Positions 62,201 to 64,000 of a DNA stretch of 64,000 nucleotides are shown here, one piece after another. The translations under genes were made by a program, and so were the position numbers. Position 1 is the first letter of the stretch, and each line of letters begins with the position of its first letter. Source of the stretch: Limanda limanda (taxonomy: Eukaryota > Chordata > Actinopteri > Pleuronectiformes > Pleuronectidae). The notes under the pieces were generated by a model. It was not told the origin of the DNA. It saw nothing but the letters and a program-made list of their open reading frames with translations, and searched no databases. Where the stretch lies: positions 372,001 through 436,000 of the forward strand of contig NW_026870563.1 in the NCBI RefSeq assembly GCF_963576545.1, read 5' to 3'.

Positions 62201-64000
62201 GGAAGGGTTAGGGTTAGGGTTAGGGATGAAAGCACATAGGAGAAAGAGATATTCTTGAATAACTTTTTTTGTGAAGGTCGGAAAGACTTGCAAGTAGGCT
62301 CTACCCCCACTAAATGGGGTAGCGCGCATCGATCGGTACCATCCTTGAGCTTCTCCGACTTTCGGAAGGGTTAGGGTTAGGGTTAGGGATGAAAGCACAT
62401 AGGAGAAAGAGATATTCTTGAATAACTTTTTTTGTGAAGGTCGGGGAGACTTGCAAGTAGGCTCTACCCCCACTAAATGGGGTAGCGCGCATCGATCGGT
62501 ACCATCCTTGAGCTTCTCCGACTTTCGGAAGGGTTAGGGTTAGGGTTAGGGATGAAAGCACATAGGAGAAAGAGATATTCTTGAATAACTTTTTTTGTGA
62601 AGGTCGGAGAGACTTGGAAAGTGGTTGCATCTGGACTAATTTGGGTCCTGCGGATCGATTGGTACCATCCCCGAGCTTGTACGACCTTCGGAAGAGGTCG
62701 ACCGACGAAATTCCCCCAAATCTGAGGAGATATTCTTACATAACTTTTTTTGTGAAGGTCGGAGAGACTTGCAAGTAGGCTCTACCCCCACTAAATGGGG
62801 TAGCGCGCATCGATCGGTACCATCCTTGAGCTTCTCCGACTTTCGGAAGGGTTAGGGTTAGGGTTAGGGATGAAAGCACATAGGAGAAAGAGATATTCTT
62901 GAATAACTTTTTTTGTGAAGGTCGGAGAGACTTGCAAGTAGGCTCTACCCCCACTAAATGGGGTAGCGCGCATCGATCGGTACCATCCTTGAGCTTCTCC
63001 GACTTTAGGAAGGGTTAGGGTTAGGGTTAGGGATGAAAGCACATAGGAGAAAGAGATATTCTTGAATAACTTTTTTTGTGAAGGTCGGAGAGACTTGCAA
63101 GTAGGCTCTACCCCTACTAAATGGGGTAGCGCGCATCGATCGGTACCATCCTTGAGCTTCTCCGACTTTCGGAAGGGTTAGGGTTAGGGTTAGGGATGAA
63201 AGCACATAGGAGAAAGAGATATTCTTGAATAACTTTTTTTGTGAAGGTCGGAGAGACTTGCAAGTAGGCTCTACCCCCACTAAATGGGGTAGCGCGCATC
63301 GATCGGTACCATCCTTGAGCTTCTCCGACTTTCGGAAGTGTTAGGGTTAGGGTTAGGGATGAAAGCACATAGGAGAAAGAGATATTCTTGAATAACTTTT
63401 TTTGTGAAGGTCGGAGAGACTTGGAAAGTGGTTGCATCTGGACTAATTTGGGTCCTGCGGATCGATTGGTACCATCCCCGAGCTTGTACGACCTTCGAAA
63501 GAGGTCGACCGACGAAATTCCCCCAAATCTGAGGAGATATTCTTGAATAACTTTTTTTGTGAAGGTCGGAGAGACTTGCAAGTAGGCTCTACCCCCACTA
63601 AATGGGGTAGCGCGCATCGATCGGTACCATCCTTGAGCTTCTCCGACTTTCGGAAGGGTTAGGGTTAGGGTTAGGGATGAAAGCACATAGGAGAAAGAGA
63701 TATTCTTGAATAACTTTTTTTGTGAAGGTCGGGGAGACTTGCAAGTAGGCTCTACCCCCACTAAATGGGGTAGCGCGCATCGATCGGTACCATCCTTGAG
63801 CTTCTCCGACTTTCGGAAGGGTTAGGGTTAGGGTTAGGGATGAAAGCACATAGGAGAAAGAGATATTCTTGAATAACTTTTTTTGTGAAGGTCGGAGAGA
63901 CTTGGAAAGTGGTTGCATCTGGACTAATTTGGGTCCTGCGGATCGATTGGTACCATCCCCGAGCTTGTACGACCTTCGGAAGAGGTCGACCGACGAAATT
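59231..64000 (+). repeat. Mixed right end, cut by the window
   Basis: B starts lie at about 59411, 59723, 60204, 60685, 61003, 61810, 62617, 63424 and 63905. About 60.4-61.9 kb matches about 32.1-33.7 kb (offset about 28,247). The part from 59.4 to 59.85 kb carries left-type variants. Private changes are AGCTTTTACG (60266), GGTCGTCCG (61087), CTTTAGGAAG (63006) and GGAAGTGTTAG (about 63339). The final B is incomplete. Confidence 0.82.

Larger units (their letters stand above)
1..64000 (+). repeat. Two-monomer (A/B) telomere-motif satellite array, open at both ends
   Basis: The whole window is a head-to-tail tandem array of a 163-bp monomer (A) and a 155-bp monomer (B). All units lie in the same orientation, with TTAGGG on the + strand. 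I counted 118 B starts by hand (first at 254, last at 63905). The 63,651 bp between them equal 117 x 155 + 280 x 163, minus 120 bp for 20 missing TTAGGG hexamers and 4 bp for single-base deletions, so no room is left for other sequence. Base 1 lies inside an A unit and base 64,000 inside a B unit, so the array is longer than the window. Neighbouring units differ by few substitutions, which implies recent or continuing homogenisation. The family is not one I recognise. A subtelomeric or interstitial telomere-like satellite of a eukaryote is the best reading. A collapsed or over-expanded assembly could alter copy numbers but not the monomer structure. Confidence 0.97.

Noticed and set aside
8933..62778. 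Short plus-strand open frames of 65-76 codons
   Set aside because: They appear where a variant removes the TGA stop in the shared tail (CTTGAATAAC to CTTACATAAC) or creates an ATG (for example at 51239). They are repeat by-products with no independent support.
428..63918. Numerous minus-strand open frames of about 60-410 codons
   Set aside because: All are translations of the same A and B monomers in shifting frames. Lengths follow from 163 = 1 mod 3 and 318 = 0 mod 3. They contain Thr-Leu or Asn-Pro runs from CCCTAA, overlap each other in two frames, and show no domain or signal I recognise.
1..64000. CRISPR array
   Set aside because: Units are 155-163 bp, with no short repeat alternating with unique spacers; the whole unit is conserved.
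1..64000. True terminal telomere
   Set aside because: TTAGGG never exceeds three in a row and is embedded in a complex monomer; a terminal tract would be long and pure.
1..64000. Transposon or retroelement tandem
   Set aside because: No terminal inverted repeats, long terminal repeats, poly(A) tail, target-site duplications or transposase/reverse transcriptase frame are seen.
1..64000. rDNA spacer or centromeric satellite
   Set aside because: No rRNA sequence is present to support rDNA. Centromere origin cannot be excluded, but the telomeric block makes a subtelomeric or interstitial origin the simpler reading.

Overview
The window is one uninterrupted, head-to-tail satellite DNA array. It enters at base 1 and leaves at base 64,000 inside repeat units, so neither edge of the array is seen. 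I find no protein gene, rRNA, tRNA, transposon or unique sequence anywhere, and no inverted unit.

The array is built from two related monomers. I phase them at the end of a shared 5-mer, ACTTG. Monomer A is 163 bp and carries the perfect telomeric block GGG(TTAGGG)3. Monomer B is 155 bp and has no telomeric motif. A and B end in the same 45 bp and also share a diverged 45-bp core (38 of 45 bases equal), so they have a common ancestor or were assembled from shared parts. By hand I located 118 B units. The distance between the first and last B start (63,651 bp) equals 117 B plus 280 A units, minus 20 lost TTAGGG hexamers at 19 places and four 1-bp deletions. The array is therefore fully explained by these two monomers.

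A and B follow a restricted order. B units are never adjacent. They are separated by 1, 2, 3, 4 or 7 A units. The order repeats at a higher level: a 4,650-bp unit (1-8909, two copies, the second truncated), a mixed zone (8910-12256), a 3,518-bp unit (12257-19286, two copies, then a rearranged third), a mixed zone (about 22.5-25.3 kb), a block at about 25.2-30.0 kb that recurs at about 54.1-59.2 kb, a 4,174-bp unit (30670 to about 42.2 kb, three copies), a 2,576-bp unit (46079-51230, two copies), and a mixed right end. Rare variants shared between copies support these duplications. Several variants are confined to the left third and others to the right part.

The telomeric motif points to a eukaryote with TTAGGG telomeres (vertebrates and other animals, many fungi, some protists and algae, some plants). 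Many variants are CpG transitions, which suggests cytosine methylation. I cannot name the species. The most likely reading is a subtelomeric or interstitial telomere-motif satellite. The G-rich strand is always the + strand, which would put the nearest chromosome end to the right if the array keeps telomere polarity; that is inference. Open frames on the minus strand are by-products of the repeat and are not annotated as genes.
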